A stretch of DNA of 64,000 nt from an uncultured Roseobacter sp. (lineage in GTDB: Bacteria > Pseudomonadota > Alphaproteobacteria > Rhodobacterales > Rhodobacteraceae): NCBI GenBank assembly GCA_947501635.1, contig CANMWT010000001.1, positions 186,001 to 250,000 of the forward strand. The letters are read 5' to 3'. A program made the translations under genes and the position numbers. A model generated the notes under the pieces. It worked only from the letters and a program-made list of their open reading frames with translations, did not search any database and had not been told where the DNA came from. This document shows positions 42,458 through 51,506 of this stretch, in pieces (position 1 is the stretch's first letter; the number at the start of each line of letters is the position of its first letter).

Positions 42458-43303
42458 ATGACCGGACTACTTGAGACCGAAATCTGGAATGGCCAGACGC
42501 TTTCCGACTTTTTGACGCTTGAATTTATGATGTCTGCGGTGGGCTCTGTCTTTGCCGCGGCCGGCATTCTGATTCTGGGCTGGATTGTTTCGGCGTGGTT
42601 GCAGGGACGCGTAAGAGCACTGGGCCGAAAGCATGCAAACCTTGATGACATGCTCTTTGACTTTCTGGCGGCCATTGTACGCTATCTGGTCCTTGGTTTT
42701 GCCATTCTCTTCGTGCTCAACACCTTTGGTGTCGAGACCACTTCGATTGTGGCTGTTATCGGTGCGGCGGGTCTGGCTGTCGGTTTGGCGCTGCAAGGCA
42801 CGTTGTCGAATATTGCGGCAGGTGTCATGCTGATCCTGTTCCGGCCGATCAAGCTTGAGGATTTTGTGGATGTGGGCGGCACAATGGGCACGGTCAAATC
42901 ACTCAACCTGAATTTTACCGAACTGGCGGATGTCAGCAACGCGCAGGTCATTATCCCCAACGCGCAGGTTTGGGGCAATGTCATCACCAACTATTCGGCG
43001 AATGACAAGCGCCGTGCAGAGTGGACTTTTGGTGTGAGCTATGGGTCTAATCTTGCGCAGGCAGAACAGATCATCCGCGACACGATCATGTCGGACCCAC
43101 GGTCCAAAACCGATCCCGAACCCTTTATTCAGGTGAACAATCTGGGCGATAGTTCGGTTGATTTTCTGGTGCGTGTCTGGGTCGATGCGAGCGAGCTTTT
43201 CGGGTATCAGGCGGATATGAAGCGCAAGGTCAAAGAAGCACTCGACGCCGGCGGGGTCGACATTCCCTTCCCCACAACGACGATCGTCCAAGCCGCCCAA
43301 TAG
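42458..43303 (+). CDS. Small MscS-family mechanosensitive channel
   Basis: The 281-residue protein is the compact three-helix MscS form: SAVGSVFAAAGILILGWIV, VRYLVLGFAILFVLNTFG, and pore helix SIVAVIGAAGLAVGLALQGTLSN. The beta domain EDFVDVGGTMGTVKSLNLNF and the C-terminal DIPFPTTTIV follow. It opens at high membrane tension to release osmolytes. Length equals E. coli MscS. A terminator follows. Confidence 0.94.
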   Translation: MTGLLETEIWNGQTLSDFLTLEFMMSAVGSVFAAAGILILGWIVSAWLQGRVRALGRKHANLDDMLFDFLAAIVRYLVLGFAILFVLNTFGVETTSIVAVIGAAGLAVGLALQGTLSNIAAGVMLILFRPIKLEDFVDVGGTMGTVKSLNLNFTELADVSNAQVIIPNAQVWGNVITNYSANDKRRAEWTFGVSYGSNLAQAEQIIRDTIMSDPRSKTDPEPFIQVNNLGDSSVDFLVRVWVDASELFGYQADMKRKVKEALDAGGVDIPFPTTTIVQAAQ

Positions 43304-43332
43304 GTGCAAATTATTTGCGCGTCGCGCAAAAA

Positions 43333-43361
43333 AAGGCCCGGTCACAGATGTGCCGGGCCTT
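43333..43361. terminator. Bidirectional intrinsic terminator
   Basis: AAGGCCCGG (43333-43341) pairs with CCGGGCCTT (43353-43361). Toward the plus strand it is followed by TCGTTTT; on the minus strand a run of seven T follows the stem. It serves the convergent mscS and peroxiredoxin genes. Confidence 0.8.
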
Positions 43362-43379
43362 TCGTTTTATCGTCTGAGC

Positions 43380-43868
43380 TTACATGTTGGCCAGCAAAGC
43401 CTCGCCGCCGGATACTTCACAGGTGCCGGGGCTTTCTTCGGCCTGTAACAGCGTCACCTTGCCGTCTTCAACGAGCATCGCATAGCGCTTTGAACGGTCG
43501 GTCAGACCTGCCGGCGGCGCGCTGAACTCCATTCCAAGGGCTTTGGTGAAGGAGCTGTCGGCGTCAGCAAGCATCGTAATGCCGGCACCGCTGGCACCGG
43601 TCGCCTCGCCCCATGCTTTCATAACGAAGGGGTCGTTCACAGAGATGCAGATGATCTCGTCAACGCCCTTGTCGTCAAATTGTTCTTTGGTGCGGATAAA
43701 GCTGGGAACATGTGCGGAATGACATGTCGGTGTGAACGCACCCGGCACGGCAAAGATCACGACTTTGCGACCTTTGGTTTTTTCTGCCACAGACACCTGC
43801 GCCGGTCCGTCCGCGCCAAGTTCGACAAGGTTTGCGTCGGGAAGCTGATCGCCCTGCGAGATCGTCAT
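43380..43868 (-). CDS. Peroxiredoxin (Prx5/AhpE-like, hybrid-type)
   Basis: The 162-residue protein starts MTISQGDQLPDANLVELGAD and holds VPGAFTPTCHSAHVPSF with peroxidatic Cys49, then DEIICISVNDPFVMKAWGE. The C-terminal GTCEVSGGEALLA has a second Cys that may resolve the sulfenate. It reduces peroxides using glutaredoxin or thioredoxin. The ATG at 43868 fits the family. It diverges from the flavoprotein reductase gene. Confidence 0.93.
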   Translation of the reverse strand: MTISQGDQLPDANLVELGADGPAQVSVAEKTKGRKVVIFAVPGAFTPTCHSAHVPSFIRTKEQFDDKGVDEIICISVNDPFVMKAWGEATGASGAGITMLADADSSFTKALGMEFSAPPAGLTDRSKRYAMLVEDGKVTLLQAEESPGTCEVSGGEALLANM

Positions 43869-43962
43869 ATGATACGCCTTTCTGTAATTGCGTTTGGTCT
43901 TGCCGCACATATAGGGTGCGGCGGGGGCGCGGACCACTAATTTCAAGCAGGAGACCAAGTCG

Positions 43963-45171
43963 ATGGGGCATGTGGTTGTGATCGGAGCGGGTCAGGCAGG
44001 GTCGTCCTGTGTGGCCAAACTGCGTAATGGTGGCTTTGAGGGGCAGATTACGCTGATCGGAGCTGAACCTGTAGCACCATATCAACGTCCACCCCTTTCC
44101 AAGGCCTATCTGATGGGAGAGATGCCGCTTGACCGGTTGTTCCTGCGGCCAGAGCGGTTTTACGCGGAAAACGATATCACCCTGCGGACAGGCTGCCGTG
44201 TAGACACAATTGATCCCGAGGGCCGGACACTGTCCATTGGCTCCGAGACGATCAGGTATGACGATCTGGTGCTGGCAACAGGTTCGCAGCCGCGACGCCT
44301 GCCTGCCGCGATTGGCGGCGCTTTGCAGAATGTCTTTACCGTGCGCGATTTGGCAGATGCAGATGCGATGGCCCCGCACTTCAAAGCGGGCGCGCGGGTC
44401 CTGATTATTGGTGGCGGCTACATCGGGTTGGAGGCGGCCGCGGTTGCTGCAAAGCACGGGTTGCACGTCACTCTTGTTGAAATGGCTGACCGTATTCTGC
44501 AGCGGGTGGCCGCGCCACAGACCAGTGACTATTTCCGTGCCCTGCACGAGGGTCATGGTGTCGATGTGCGCGAAGGAGTGGGTTTGACGCGCCTGTTGGG
44601 AGACACGGCCGTGACCGGCGCCGAACTCAGCGATGGCACAACGCTCTCGCTTGATTTCGCAATCGTGGGTGTGGGCATCACGCCGGCCACAGACCTGGCG
44701 GACGCTGCAGGTGCCGCTTTGGACAATGGGATTGCAACGGATGCGCAAGGGCGCACTTCGGTGGCGCACATCTGGGCTGCAGGGGATTGTGCGTCTTTTC
44801 CATACAAAGGCGAACGTATCCGGCTGGAGAGTGTGCCGAACGCAATTGATCAGGCCGAGGTTGTGGCGGAAAACATCATGGGGGCAGGCAAGGACTATGT
44901 GGCAAAGCCATGGTTCTGGTCGGATCAATATGATGTCAAGCTGCAGATCGCCGGGCTTAACAGCGGGTACACGGACGTTGTCAGCCGGGTCGGTTCAGGA
45001 CAAACAGCATCGTTCTGGTACTACAAGGATGACGCATTGCTGGCCGTGGACGCCATGAACGATCCCCGCGCATATATGATCGGCAAACGTCTGATCGAAG
45101 CGGGCAAAACGGCAGATCCGGCCGTGGTGGCAGATGTCGGCGCCGATCTGAAACCGTTGTTGCAGGCGTGA
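43963..45171 (+). CDS. FAD-dependent ferredoxin/rubredoxin-reductase-type oxidoreductase
   Basis: The 402-residue protein has two Rossmann folds: VVVIGAGQAGSSCVAKLR (FAD), PYQRPPLSKAYLMGEMPLDR, and VLIIGGGYIGLEAAAVAAKHG (NAD). The late TSVAHIWAAGDCASFPY and FWSDQYDVKLQIAGL complete the family. These are the BphA4/rhodocoxin reductase pattern that moves electrons from NADH to ferredoxins serving oxygenases or P450s. No partner ferredoxin is adjacent. rsmD starts within its last codons. Confidence 0.9.
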   Translation: MGHVVVIGAGQAGSSCVAKLRNGGFEGQITLIGAEPVAPYQRPPLSKAYLMGEMPLDRLFLRPERFYAENDITLRTGCRVDTIDPEGRTLSIGSETIRYDDLVLATGSQPRRLPAAIGGALQNVFTVRDLADADAMAPHFKAGARVLIIGGGYIGLEAAAVAAKHGLHVTLVEMADRILQRVAAPQTSDYFRALHEGHGVDVREGVGLTRLLGDTAVTGAELSDGTTLSLDFAIVGVGITPATDLADAAGAALDNGIATDAQGRTSVAHIWAAGDCASFPYKGERIRLESVPNAIDQAEVVAENIMGAGKDYVAKPWFWSDQYDVKLQIAGLNSGYTDVVSRVGSGQTASFWYYKDDALLAVDAMNDPRAYMIGKRLIEAGKTADPAVVADVGADLKPLLQA

Positions 45172-45725
45172 GGATCATTGCAGGCACGTTTCGCGGCGTT
45201 GCCTTGGCCTCTGTGGGCAAGGGTGACGCTGCTGCGCATCTGCGCCCGACCACGGACCGCGTGCGCGAAAGCCTCTTTAACGTGCTGGCCAATCATGATG
45301 TGATCGAAGGGGCGCGCGTGCTGGACCTGTTTGCAGGCACAGGGGCTTTGGGCCTTGAGGCGCTGTCACGCGGTGCCGCTCAGGTGACATTCGTCGATGA
45401 CGGCCGCGTGGCGCAGCGGCTGATCGGGCAAAACATTGCCAAGCTGCGGGTGCGTGATCGGGCCGAAATTATGCGCCGCGATGCACGGCATCTGCCCGGG
45501 CGCACTGGTGCCCCCTTCGATCTGGTGTTCATGGACCCGCCCTATCACAAGAACTACGGCGGGCTTGCGCTGGATGCTGCCCGAAAAGGTGGTTGGCTGG
45601 CGCAAGAGGCTTTTATCGTGTGGGAGGAAGCCTATCCAATTGATCCGCCGGAAGGCTTTGAACTGGCGGATCAGCGGAAATACGGCGACACCCATGTGAC
45701 ACTCTTGTCGAAATCCGCGTCCTGA
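45168..45725 (+). CDS. rsmD: 16S rRNA (guanine966-N2)-methyltransferase
   Basis: The 185-residue protein begins with GTG (MRIIAGTFRGVAL) and has LRPTTDRVRESLFNVL, VLDLFAGTGALGLEALSRGA and LVFMDPPYHKNYG; DPPY is the catalytic motif IV. It methylates G966 of 16S rRNA. Length is usual. Its start overlaps the upstream reductase by four bases. Confidence 0.95.
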   Translation: MRIIAGTFRGVALASVGKGDAAAHLRPTTDRVRESLFNVLANHDVIEGARVLDLFAGTGALGLEALSRGAAQVTFVDDGRVAQRLIGQNIAKLRVRDRAEIMRRDARHLPGRTGAPFDLVFMDPPYHKNYGGLALDAARKGGWLAQEAFIVWEEAYPIDPPEGFELADQRKYGDTHVTLLSKSAS

Positions 45726-45742
45726 TATGATAGTCTGCTGAC

Positions 45743-45925
45743 ATGTTCACAGCAGCGCTCACATCGTGGTGGGGCACTCAGGTCTATGACGAAGCAGTGC
45801 CTGAGCCCCCCAAAAAGCGGCCCACACCCATCTTCGTGGGGGACGCGGTGCATCCTTGGGCCGGTGAAACGATGCTCCTGTCCATTCTGCGCCGTGATGC
45901 GCGACGCCTCGAAGAGGACGATTAG
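45743..45925 (+). CDS. Small uncharacterised protein
   Basis: A 60-residue frame begins MFTAALTSWWGTQVYDEAVP and continues EPPKKRPTPIFVGDAVHPWAGE, ending LLSILRRDARRLEEDD. It lies 17 bases after rsmD and its stop overlaps the convergent map stop by four bases. The Trp/Pro-rich first half and acidic end look protein-like. No family known to me. No ribosome site is strong. I regard it as probably real on spacing and composition. Confidence 0.5.
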   Translation: MFTAALTSWWGTQVYDEAVPEPPKKRPTPIFVGDAVHPWAGETMLLSILRRDARRLEEDD

Positions 45926-46734
45926 CCGAAAGTCGGGTGGAACTTGCCCCCGGGCGAGAGCGTGAAGATATCCGCCCCGTCGCCGGTGACGCCGATCGAA
46001 TGCTCGAACTGCGCGGACAGCGATTTATCGCGGGTGACTGCCGTCCAGTCGTCGGCCAGTGTCTTGGTTTCGGGACGTCCGAGGTTCACCATAGGCTCGA
46101 TGGTAAAGAACATGCCTTCTTCCAATGTGGCACCCGCACCGGGGCGGCCGTAATGCAGCACGTTTGGCGGTGCGTGAAACACGCGCCCCAGACCATGGCC
46201 GCAAAAGTCGCGAACGACGGACATGCGATGGCTTTCAACATAGTTCTGGATTGCATGGCCGATATCACCGAATGTATTCCCCGGCTTGACCGCCTCGATC
46301 CCCAGCATCAGCGCGTCGTGCGTGACCTGGATAAGCCGCTCCGCTTTGCGCGGCAGCTTGCCGGCGACATACATGCGGCTGGTGTCGCCGAACCAGCCAT
46401 CCACAATAACCGTCACGTCGATGTTCAGGATGTCGCCATCCTTCAGTGTCTTTTCTCCTGGGATGCCGTGGCACACCACGTGATTGACCGAGATGCAGCT
46501 GGCATGTTTGTAGCCTTTGTACCCGATGGTGGCCGACGTCGCACCCGCCGCTTCGACCATTTCGGTGATCCGCTGGTCGATCGCGCCGGTCGTCTGTCCG
46601 ACAAAAACATGATCCGCGATGTCGTCCAGAATACGGGCGGCCAAAGCGCCGGCTTTGTGCATGCCGCCAAAGTCTGCCGCATCGTATATTCTGATGCCGT
46701 CTTTGGTCTGGCGGCCTTTGAGGTCTTGGGTCAC
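45922..46734 (-). CDS. map: Methionine aminopeptidase, type I
   Basis: The 270-residue protein has TIGYKGYKHASCISVNHVVCHGIP, GDILNIDVTVIVDGWFGDTS, GHGLGRVFHAPPNVLHYG and EEGMFFTIEPMVNLG, which contain the His/Asp/Glu metal ligands of type I enzymes. It removes N-terminal Met from nascent proteins. It starts with GTG at 46734, with GGAGAA just upstream. It is downstream of, and on the same strand as, sfsA. Confidence 0.96.
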   Translation of the reverse strand: MTQDLKGRQTKDGIRIYDAADFGGMHKAGALAARILDDIADHVFVGQTTGAIDQRITEMVEAAGATSATIGYKGYKHASCISVNHVVCHGIPGEKTLKDGDILNIDVTVIVDGWFGDTSRMYVAGKLPRKAERLIQVTHDALMLGIEAVKPGNTFGDIGHAIQNYVESHRMSVVRDFCGHGLGRVFHAPPNVLHYGRPGAGATLEEGMFFTIEPMVNLGRPETKTLADDWTAVTRDKSLSAQFEHSIGVTGDGADIFTLSPGGKFHPTFG

Positions 46735-46799
46735 TTACTTCTCCATCGCGCGTATGTGCGCGCGTTCTAGCGCGCATTCACGTCAAGGGCCAGTCCGTG

Positions 46800-47507
46800 T
46801 CAGATCAGGACGTCAATGGCGCTTGCGATCTCTATACTGTCAGGGCTGATATTGGTTCCCAGACACAAGGTTTCAACGCCTGATGCGGTGGCGCGGCGAT
46901 AAGCAGCGGCATATGCGGGGTCGATATCCTCGGCAAGCTTAAATCCAGTGCAATCTGTGCGTTGTACCAGATACAGCATCACGGCACGGTGGCCTTGCCG
47001 GGCCATCTCGGCCAACTCGGTCAGATGTTTTGCACCGCGCGCCGTCACACTGTCGGGAAACTCAGCAACGCCCTCGCAGCGGCTGAGTGTTACGCTTTTC
47101 ACTTCGACATATGCGTCTGGCAAGCCTGCTGCGCTCAGCAAAAAATCGATGCGGCTGTTTTGCCCGTATTTCACCTCTGGCCGCACCATCGTGTAGGCCG
47201 AGAGCGGCGCGATGGCCTGCGCGTTCAATGCCGTTTTCAGGGCGCGGTTGGGCAGTGATGTGTCAACGCCCGTAAAGTGCCCGTTTTCGTGATCCACAAG
47301 GCGCCAGCCGAATTTCAGCTTTTTGCGAGGGTCGTCGTTGGGCTCCAGCCACACGCGGGTTCCAAGTGTGGCAAGCCCCATCATCGATCCGGGATTGGCG
47401 CAATGGGCGGTAATCTCTTGACCGGACTGTTCCAAAACGCAGTCGGCGAGAAACCTTTTGTAGCGTTTGGTCAGCCGGGCGGGCACAAGTTCGGTTTGAA
47501 AGCGCAT
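46800..47507 (-). CDS. sfsA: SfsA family DNA-binding/sugar fermentation stimulation protein
   Basis: The 235-residue protein has MRFQTELVPARLTKRYKRFL, EQSGQEITAHCANPGSMMGLA, NSRIDFLLSAAGLPDAYVEVKSVTLS and FPDSVTARGAKHLTELAEM. The R-x-D…E-V-K core is nuclease-like in the SfsA family. Its role in Escherichia coli is regulatory for maltose genes; here unknown. It diverges from the CinA-type gene 50 bases away. Confidence 0.93.
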   Translation of the reverse strand: MRFQTELVPARLTKRYKRFLADCVLEQSGQEITAHCANPGSMMGLATLGTRVWLEPNDDPRKKLKFGWRLVDHENGHFTGVDTSLPNRALKTALNAQAIAPLSAYTMVRPEVKYGQNSRIDFLLSAAGLPDAYVEVKSVTLSRCEGVAEFPDSVTARGAKHLTELAEMARQGHRAVMLYLVQRTDCTGFKLAEDIDPAYAAAYRRATASGVETLCLGTNISPDSIEIASAIDVLI

Positions 47508-47557
47508 GACCCCACGTCTATACCTCGCTTGAAGTCAGACGCAAGGAGCGCAACACA

Positions 47558-48283
47558 ATGCAAAATCCCACCGCCGCAATGCTGGTGATTGGGGATGAAA
47601 TCCTCTCGGGACGGACCCGCGATGCGAATATGTTCCATCTGGCAGGCGTCTTAACCGAAGCCGGCATCAACCTGCGCGAAGTCCGCGTTGTCAGCGATGA
47701 CCAGCCGGCCATCGTTGCCGCAGTACAGGCGCTTTCAAAGGCCTATACCTATGTGTTTACCAGTGGCGGGATCGGCCCAACCCATGACGACATCACGGCA
47801 GATTGCATCGCGGCAGCCTTCGGACGCACCATTGATGTGCGCGCCGATGCCCGTGCGCTGCTGGCGGCGCATTACGCTAAATCGGGTTCAGAGCTGAACG
47901 CGGCGCGGTTGCGCATGGCCCGCATCCCCGATGGCGCTGCCTTGATCGATAATCCGGTATCCGTGGCCCCGGGGTTCATCGTTGAAAACGTCTATGTCAT
48001 GGCCGGGGTTCCGTCGGTCTTTCGCGCCATGGTCGACTCTGTGTTGCCGGCGCTTTCGGGCGGCGCGCCGCTGATCTCCGAGACGTTGGAAATTGAAAGA
48101 GGCGAGGGCGACATCGCCGGGCCTTTGGGCGCAGTGGCCGAAAAATACCCCAGCCTTAGCATCGGGTCATACCCGTTTCAGAAAAAGAACGGGGCTTACG
48201 GGTCGAACATCGTCGTGCGCGGAGCGGATATCGCCGCGGTCCGGCGCGCTGTACAAGAGCTTATGGCGGTTTTGAACGTATGA
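47558..48283 (+). CDS. CinA-type molybdopterin-binding-domain protein
   Basis: The 241-residue protein contains MLVIGDEILSGRTRDANM, VFTSGGIGPTHDDITADCIAAAFG and YVMAGVPSVFRAMVDSVLP, the MoCF-biosynthesis fold of the CinA N-terminal half. The pyridine-nucleotide amidase half of CinA is missing, so this is the stand-alone type seen in many alphaproteobacteria. AAGGAG precedes the ATG. It overlaps the following GNAT gene by ATGA. Confidence 0.9.
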   Translation: MQNPTAAMLVIGDEILSGRTRDANMFHLAGVLTEAGINLREVRVVSDDQPAIVAAVQALSKAYTYVFTSGGIGPTHDDITADCIAAAFGRTIDVRADARALLAAHYAKSGSELNAARLRMARIPDGAALIDNPVSVAPGFIVENVYVMAGVPSVFRAMVDSVLPALSGGAPLISETLEIERGEGDIAGPLGAVAEKYPSLSIGSYPFQKKNGAYGSNIVVRGADIAAVRRAVQELMAVLNV

Positions 48284-49020
48284 GCGACCGTCTCGCCCGT
48301 CTGTTTCAGGCGATAGACGCCACCTGGCCCGCAGCGCGTGAGGTTGAAAGCGGCCCGTGGCTGCTGCGAGAGGGGAAAGGGGGGGGCAAACGTGTGTCCG
48401 CGGCCACTGCATTGCAGCAGGCCACCCCAGAGGATATCGCATACGCGGAAGACCAGATGCAAAAGTTGGGGCAACCGCCACTTTTCATGCTGCACGACGG
48501 CGAAGATGCGCTTGATCAGGCGCTGGCCGGGCGAGGGTACGAAATTGTCGACCCCGTCGTGGTGCTGTCTTGTCCGATCTCCCGCCTGACCGATCGCCCC
48601 ATTCCAAGGCTGACAACCTTTGTGATCTGGGAGCCTCTGGCAATTATGCTTGAGATTTGGGCCGCTGGCGGCATTGGGCCCGCCCGGATTGATGTGATGC
48701 GCCGGGCGGAATCCAAAACAGCTATCTTTGCCCGAAACAATCAAAAACCGGCGGGCACCGGTTTTGTGGCGGTGGATGGCGAAATCGCAATGGTGCACGC
48801 GGTTGAAGTGTTGGCGCAGCACCGTCGGCAAGGGATTGCAGGCTGGATCATGCGGCAGGCCGCATTTTGGGCACAGGAACAGGGCGCGGCAGAGATGGTT
48901 GTGCTGTGCACCAAGGCAAACACGGCTGCGTTAGCGCTCTATTCCGGTCTGGGCTTTGCGCCTGCCACGCAGTACCATTACCGCCACAAACCAGACAGCG
49001 GAGACCTGCGTTATGGCTGA
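48280..49020 (+). CDS. GNAT-family N-acetyltransferase
   Basis: The 246-residue protein has GTGFVAVDGEIAMVHAVEVL, HRRQGIAGWIMRQAAFWAQE and LCTKANTAALALYSGLGF, a typical acetyl-CoA-binding GNAT C-terminal half. The N-terminal half (WPAAREVESGPWLLREGKGG) is a less conserved GNAT-like repeat. Substrate unknown. Overlaps its neighbours at both ends (47558 gene and the AhpD-like gene). Confidence 0.88.
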   Translation: MSDRLARLFQAIDATWPAAREVESGPWLLREGKGGGKRVSAATALQQATPEDIAYAEDQMQKLGQPPLFMLHDGEDALDQALAGRGYEIVDPVVVLSCPISRLTDRPIPRLTTFVIWEPLAIMLEIWAAGGIGPARIDVMRRAESKTAIFARNNQKPAGTGFVAVDGEIAMVHAVEVLAQHRRQGIAGWIMRQAAFWAQEQGAAEMVVLCTKANTAALALYSGLGFAPATQYHYRHKPDSGDLRYG

Positions 49021-49585
49021 CGACACACTTCCAACGGCGCTTGACCTGCCCATGCTGGACCCTTTGCCGGAGCCAACGCAGAAGTACTTTGATGTTTGCA
49101 TGGAAAAGCTGGGCATGATCCCCAATGTTTTGCGTGCCTATGCGTTCGACATCGACAAACTGGATGCCTTTACCGGGATGTACAACAATCTCATGCTCGC
49201 ACCTTCGGGGCTTAGCAAGCTTGAGCGGGAAATGATCGCGGTCGTCGTGTCGTCAATCAACAAATGTTTTTACTGTCTTGTGGCTCATGGTGCAGCCGTG
49301 CGGCAAATGTCCGGTGATCCGGCCCTGGGCGAGGCCTTGGTGATGAATTACCGCGTTGCCACCCTGGATACGCGCCAACGCGCCATGCTTGATTTCGCAG
49401 CCAAGATGACCCAGGCCAGCGCGACAATCGAAGAAGCCGACAGGCAGGCCCTGCGTGATGCGGGTTTCTCTGATGCCGATGTCTGGGACATTGCGAATGT
49501 GGCGGGGTTTTTCAACATGACGAACCGCGTTGCCAGCGCCACCGCGATGCAGCCCAACCATGACTACCACGCGCAGGCCAGATGA
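49013..49585 (+). CDS. Peroxidase-related AhpD-like protein
   Basis: The 190-residue protein has YFDVCMEKLGMIPNVLRAYAF and CFYCLVAHG with Cys85, Cys88 and His92, the AhpD redox motif, ending NRVASATAMQPN. This matches the uncharacterized peroxidase-related enzyme branch of the carboxymuconolactone decarboxylase superfamily. It may reduce peroxides via the CxxC. The ATG at 49013 overlaps the GNAT stop. Paralogue at 16962. Confidence 0.88.
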   Translation: MADDTLPTALDLPMLDPLPEPTQKYFDVCMEKLGMIPNVLRAYAFDIDKLDAFTGMYNNLMLAPSGLSKLEREMIAVVVSSINKCFYCLVAHGAAVRQMSGDPALGEALVMNYRVATLDTRQRAMLDFAAKMTQASATIEEADRQALRDAGFSDADVWDIANVAGFFNMTNRVASATAMQPNHDYHAQAR

Positions 49586-50547
49586 ACCCGCTGCGCACCC
49601 TTTCGTTATGGATCTTGCTGGCCGTTTGGCTGTCAGGAACGCCGGGGGCCGCGTTAGAGATCGAGCTCCCGGTCGGGGCGCGGTTGACGGCGGAGCGCAA
49701 CAGCACGCTTGACAGTTTCAGCGCGCCGGTCGGGGTATTCGACGGCGATACCGTGCCCTCCGTTGTCATCGAAGGCGGCATCGAGCGGCGTGCGTGGCGC
49801 ATCACGGCACCGGGTCTGACACCCTTACAGGTTATCCTGCCGCTGCGCACTCAACTTGAGTCGCAAGGTTATGATCTGGCTTTCGAATGTGCGGCGCGCG
49901 CGTGCGGAGGGTTTGACTTTCGTTTTGATATCGAGGTGCTGCCCGGTCCGAACATGTACGTCAATATTGCGGAGTACAGGTACCTCACAGCGTTGCGCGG
50001 CGCGCGTGGCGCGCCCGATTCCGCTGTGGGTGTGCTGGTCAGCGTGACGCGGGGCGCGGCCTATGTTCAGGTGATCAGTGCGCTATCAACGGGCGCTTCC
50101 GAGGTCGCGATGCCCGCGCTCGAGGCGCCTCCGAAAACGGATACAGGTGTGAGCCAGACGGTGACCGGTCGCGCGATGGGAGACAGGTTGCTCAGCGCAG
50201 GGCACGCCGCTTTGGCCGAACTTGCCTTTGCGACCGGTACGACGCAACTGGGCGAAGGGCCATTCGCGTCCTTGGCGGAACTGGCTGAATTCATGCAGCA
50301 AAATCCGGACTACCAAATCGCGCTGGTGGGCCATACGGATGCTGTCGGGGGGTTAAGCGGAAACATCCGGCTGTCGCGCGAGCGCGCGCAGTCTGTGCTC
50401 GACCGCCTTGTCGGTGAATATGGCGTATCGCCTGACCGGCTGTCCGCTGAAGGCATGGGCTATCTTGCGCCGGTCGCCTCGAACCTCACCGAAGAGGGCC
50501 GAGAGCTAAACCGTCGTGTCGAGGCGGTCTTGCTGCCGGCACAATGA
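49582..50547 (+). CDS. OmpA-family exported protein
   Basis: The 321-residue protein has a signal peptide (SLWILLAVWLSGTPGAALEIE), a beta-rich N-terminal domain and a C-terminal OmpA domain (FASLAELAEFMQQNPDYQIA, LVGHTDAVGGLSGNIRLSRE, RAQSVLDRLV, LNRRVEAVLL). The OmpA domain binds peptidoglycan, so it is a periplasmic cell-wall-anchored protein. The N-terminal domain is unassigned. ATGA overlap with the AhpD-like gene. Confidence 0.88.
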   Translation: MNPLRTLSLWILLAVWLSGTPGAALEIELPVGARLTAERNSTLDSFSAPVGVFDGDTVPSVVIEGGIERRAWRITAPGLTPLQVILPLRTQLESQGYDLAFECAARACGGFDFRFDIEVLPGPNMYVNIAEYRYLTALRGARGAPDSAVGVLVSVTRGAAYVQVISALSTGASEVAMPALEAPPKTDTGVSQTVTGRAMGDRLLSAGHAALAELAFATGTTQLGEGPFASLAELAEFMQQNPDYQIALVGHTDAVGGLSGNIRLSRERAQSVLDRLVGEYGVSPDRLSAEGMGYLAPVASNLTEEGRELNRRVEAVLLPAQ

Positions 50548-50548
50548 A

Positions 50549-50585
50549 AAACCCCGGCACTTGAAAAAGCACCGGGTTTTTTTTC
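50549..50585 (+). terminator. Intrinsic terminator after OmpA-family gene
   Basis: AAACCCCGG (50549-50557) pairs with CCGGGTTT (50572-50579) with one bulged C, followed by a long T-run. It closes the four-gene set from the CinA-type gene. Confidence 0.75.
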
Positions 50586-50600
50586 TGACGGGATAGGGGA

Positions 50601-51506
50601 TTACCAGTCAGAGGGTCCTTTTTCCGCAAAAGAATGCACCAGAAAATCAATGAAAGCGCGGACCTTTGGCTGCGTGAAGCGGCCGGGCGGGTACACCGCG
50701 TAGATGCCCTGTGTTTCCATCGGCAAGTCCGGGATTGCGTCTTCGACCAATCCTTTTTCCATGGCTTCGGAATAAAGAAAGCTGGGAAGATAGGCGATTC
50801 CCAGACCGGAGATGGCTGCATTCAGCAAAGACTGTCCGTCGTTTACACTCAGCCAGCCCGCCGTCCGAACCTGACGTTTTTCGCCCGAAGGTGCCGTGAG
50901 TTTCCACACATTGCCCGAGGACTGGTTGGAATAGTGCAGCAGTTTGTGTTCGTTCAGATCGTCGATCTTTTCGGGGCGGCCATACTGTTCAAAGTATTTC
51001 GGCGACGCAATCATGCGCTTGGTTGTTTCGGTAAGCTTGCGCGCGCGCAAAGTGCTGTCTTCCAATTCGCCAATGCGCACGGCCATGTCGAAGCCTTCGG
51101 AAATCAGCTCTACGTACCGATTATTAAGCACCATATTGACGGTAATATCGGGAAAATCGGACAAAAACTCACTAAGTACGGGTGACAGGTGGTTCACGCC
51201 AAAATCGGTCGCCACAGAGATGCGCAGCAACCCTGAAGGCGCGCTTTGCATCGATGTGACCAGCGCGTCGGCTTCGCCTGCATCGTTCAGCACACGACGC
51301 GCGCGATCGTAGTATGCAAGCCCAATCTCGGTCGGGCTGACCCGACGTGTCGTGCGGTTCAGCAGACGGGCTCCCAAACGCGCCTCGAGCGACGACACGT
51401 GTTTCGATACAGCAGATTTGGAGATGCCCATCTTTTTCGCAGCATCCGTAAATCCGCCTTGATCGACCACTGTCGCAAAGGCTTCCATTTCTGTGAGACG
51501 ATCCAT
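50601..51506 (-). CDS. LysR-family transcriptional regulator
   Basis: The 301-residue protein has the N-terminal LysR helix-turn-helix (MEAFATVVDQGGFTDAAKKM, GISKSAVSKHVSSLEARLGARLLNRTTRRVSPTEIG in parts) and a substrate-binding domain (LLRISVATDFGVNHLSPVLSEFL, GLGIAYLPSFLYSEAM). It is of the CrgA/AaeR-like LysR branch. I start it at 51506, six bases after AAGGG. It diverges from the DUF4399 gene across 300 bases, but the target is unknown. Confidence 0.93.
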   Translation of the reverse strand: MDRLTEMEAFATVVDQGGFTDAAKKMGISKSAVSKHVSSLEARLGARLLNRTTRRVSPTEIGLAYYDRARRVLNDAGEADALVTSMQSAPSGLLRISVATDFGVNHLSPVLSEFLSDFPDITVNMVLNNRYVELISEGFDMAVRIGELEDSTLRARKLTETTKRMIASPKYFEQYGRPEKIDDLNEHKLLHYSNQSSGNVWKLTAPSGEKRQVRTAGWLSVNDGQSLLNAAISGLGIAYLPSFLYSEAMEKGLVEDAIPDLPMETQGIYAVYPPGRFTQPKVRAFIDFLVHSFAEKGPSDW

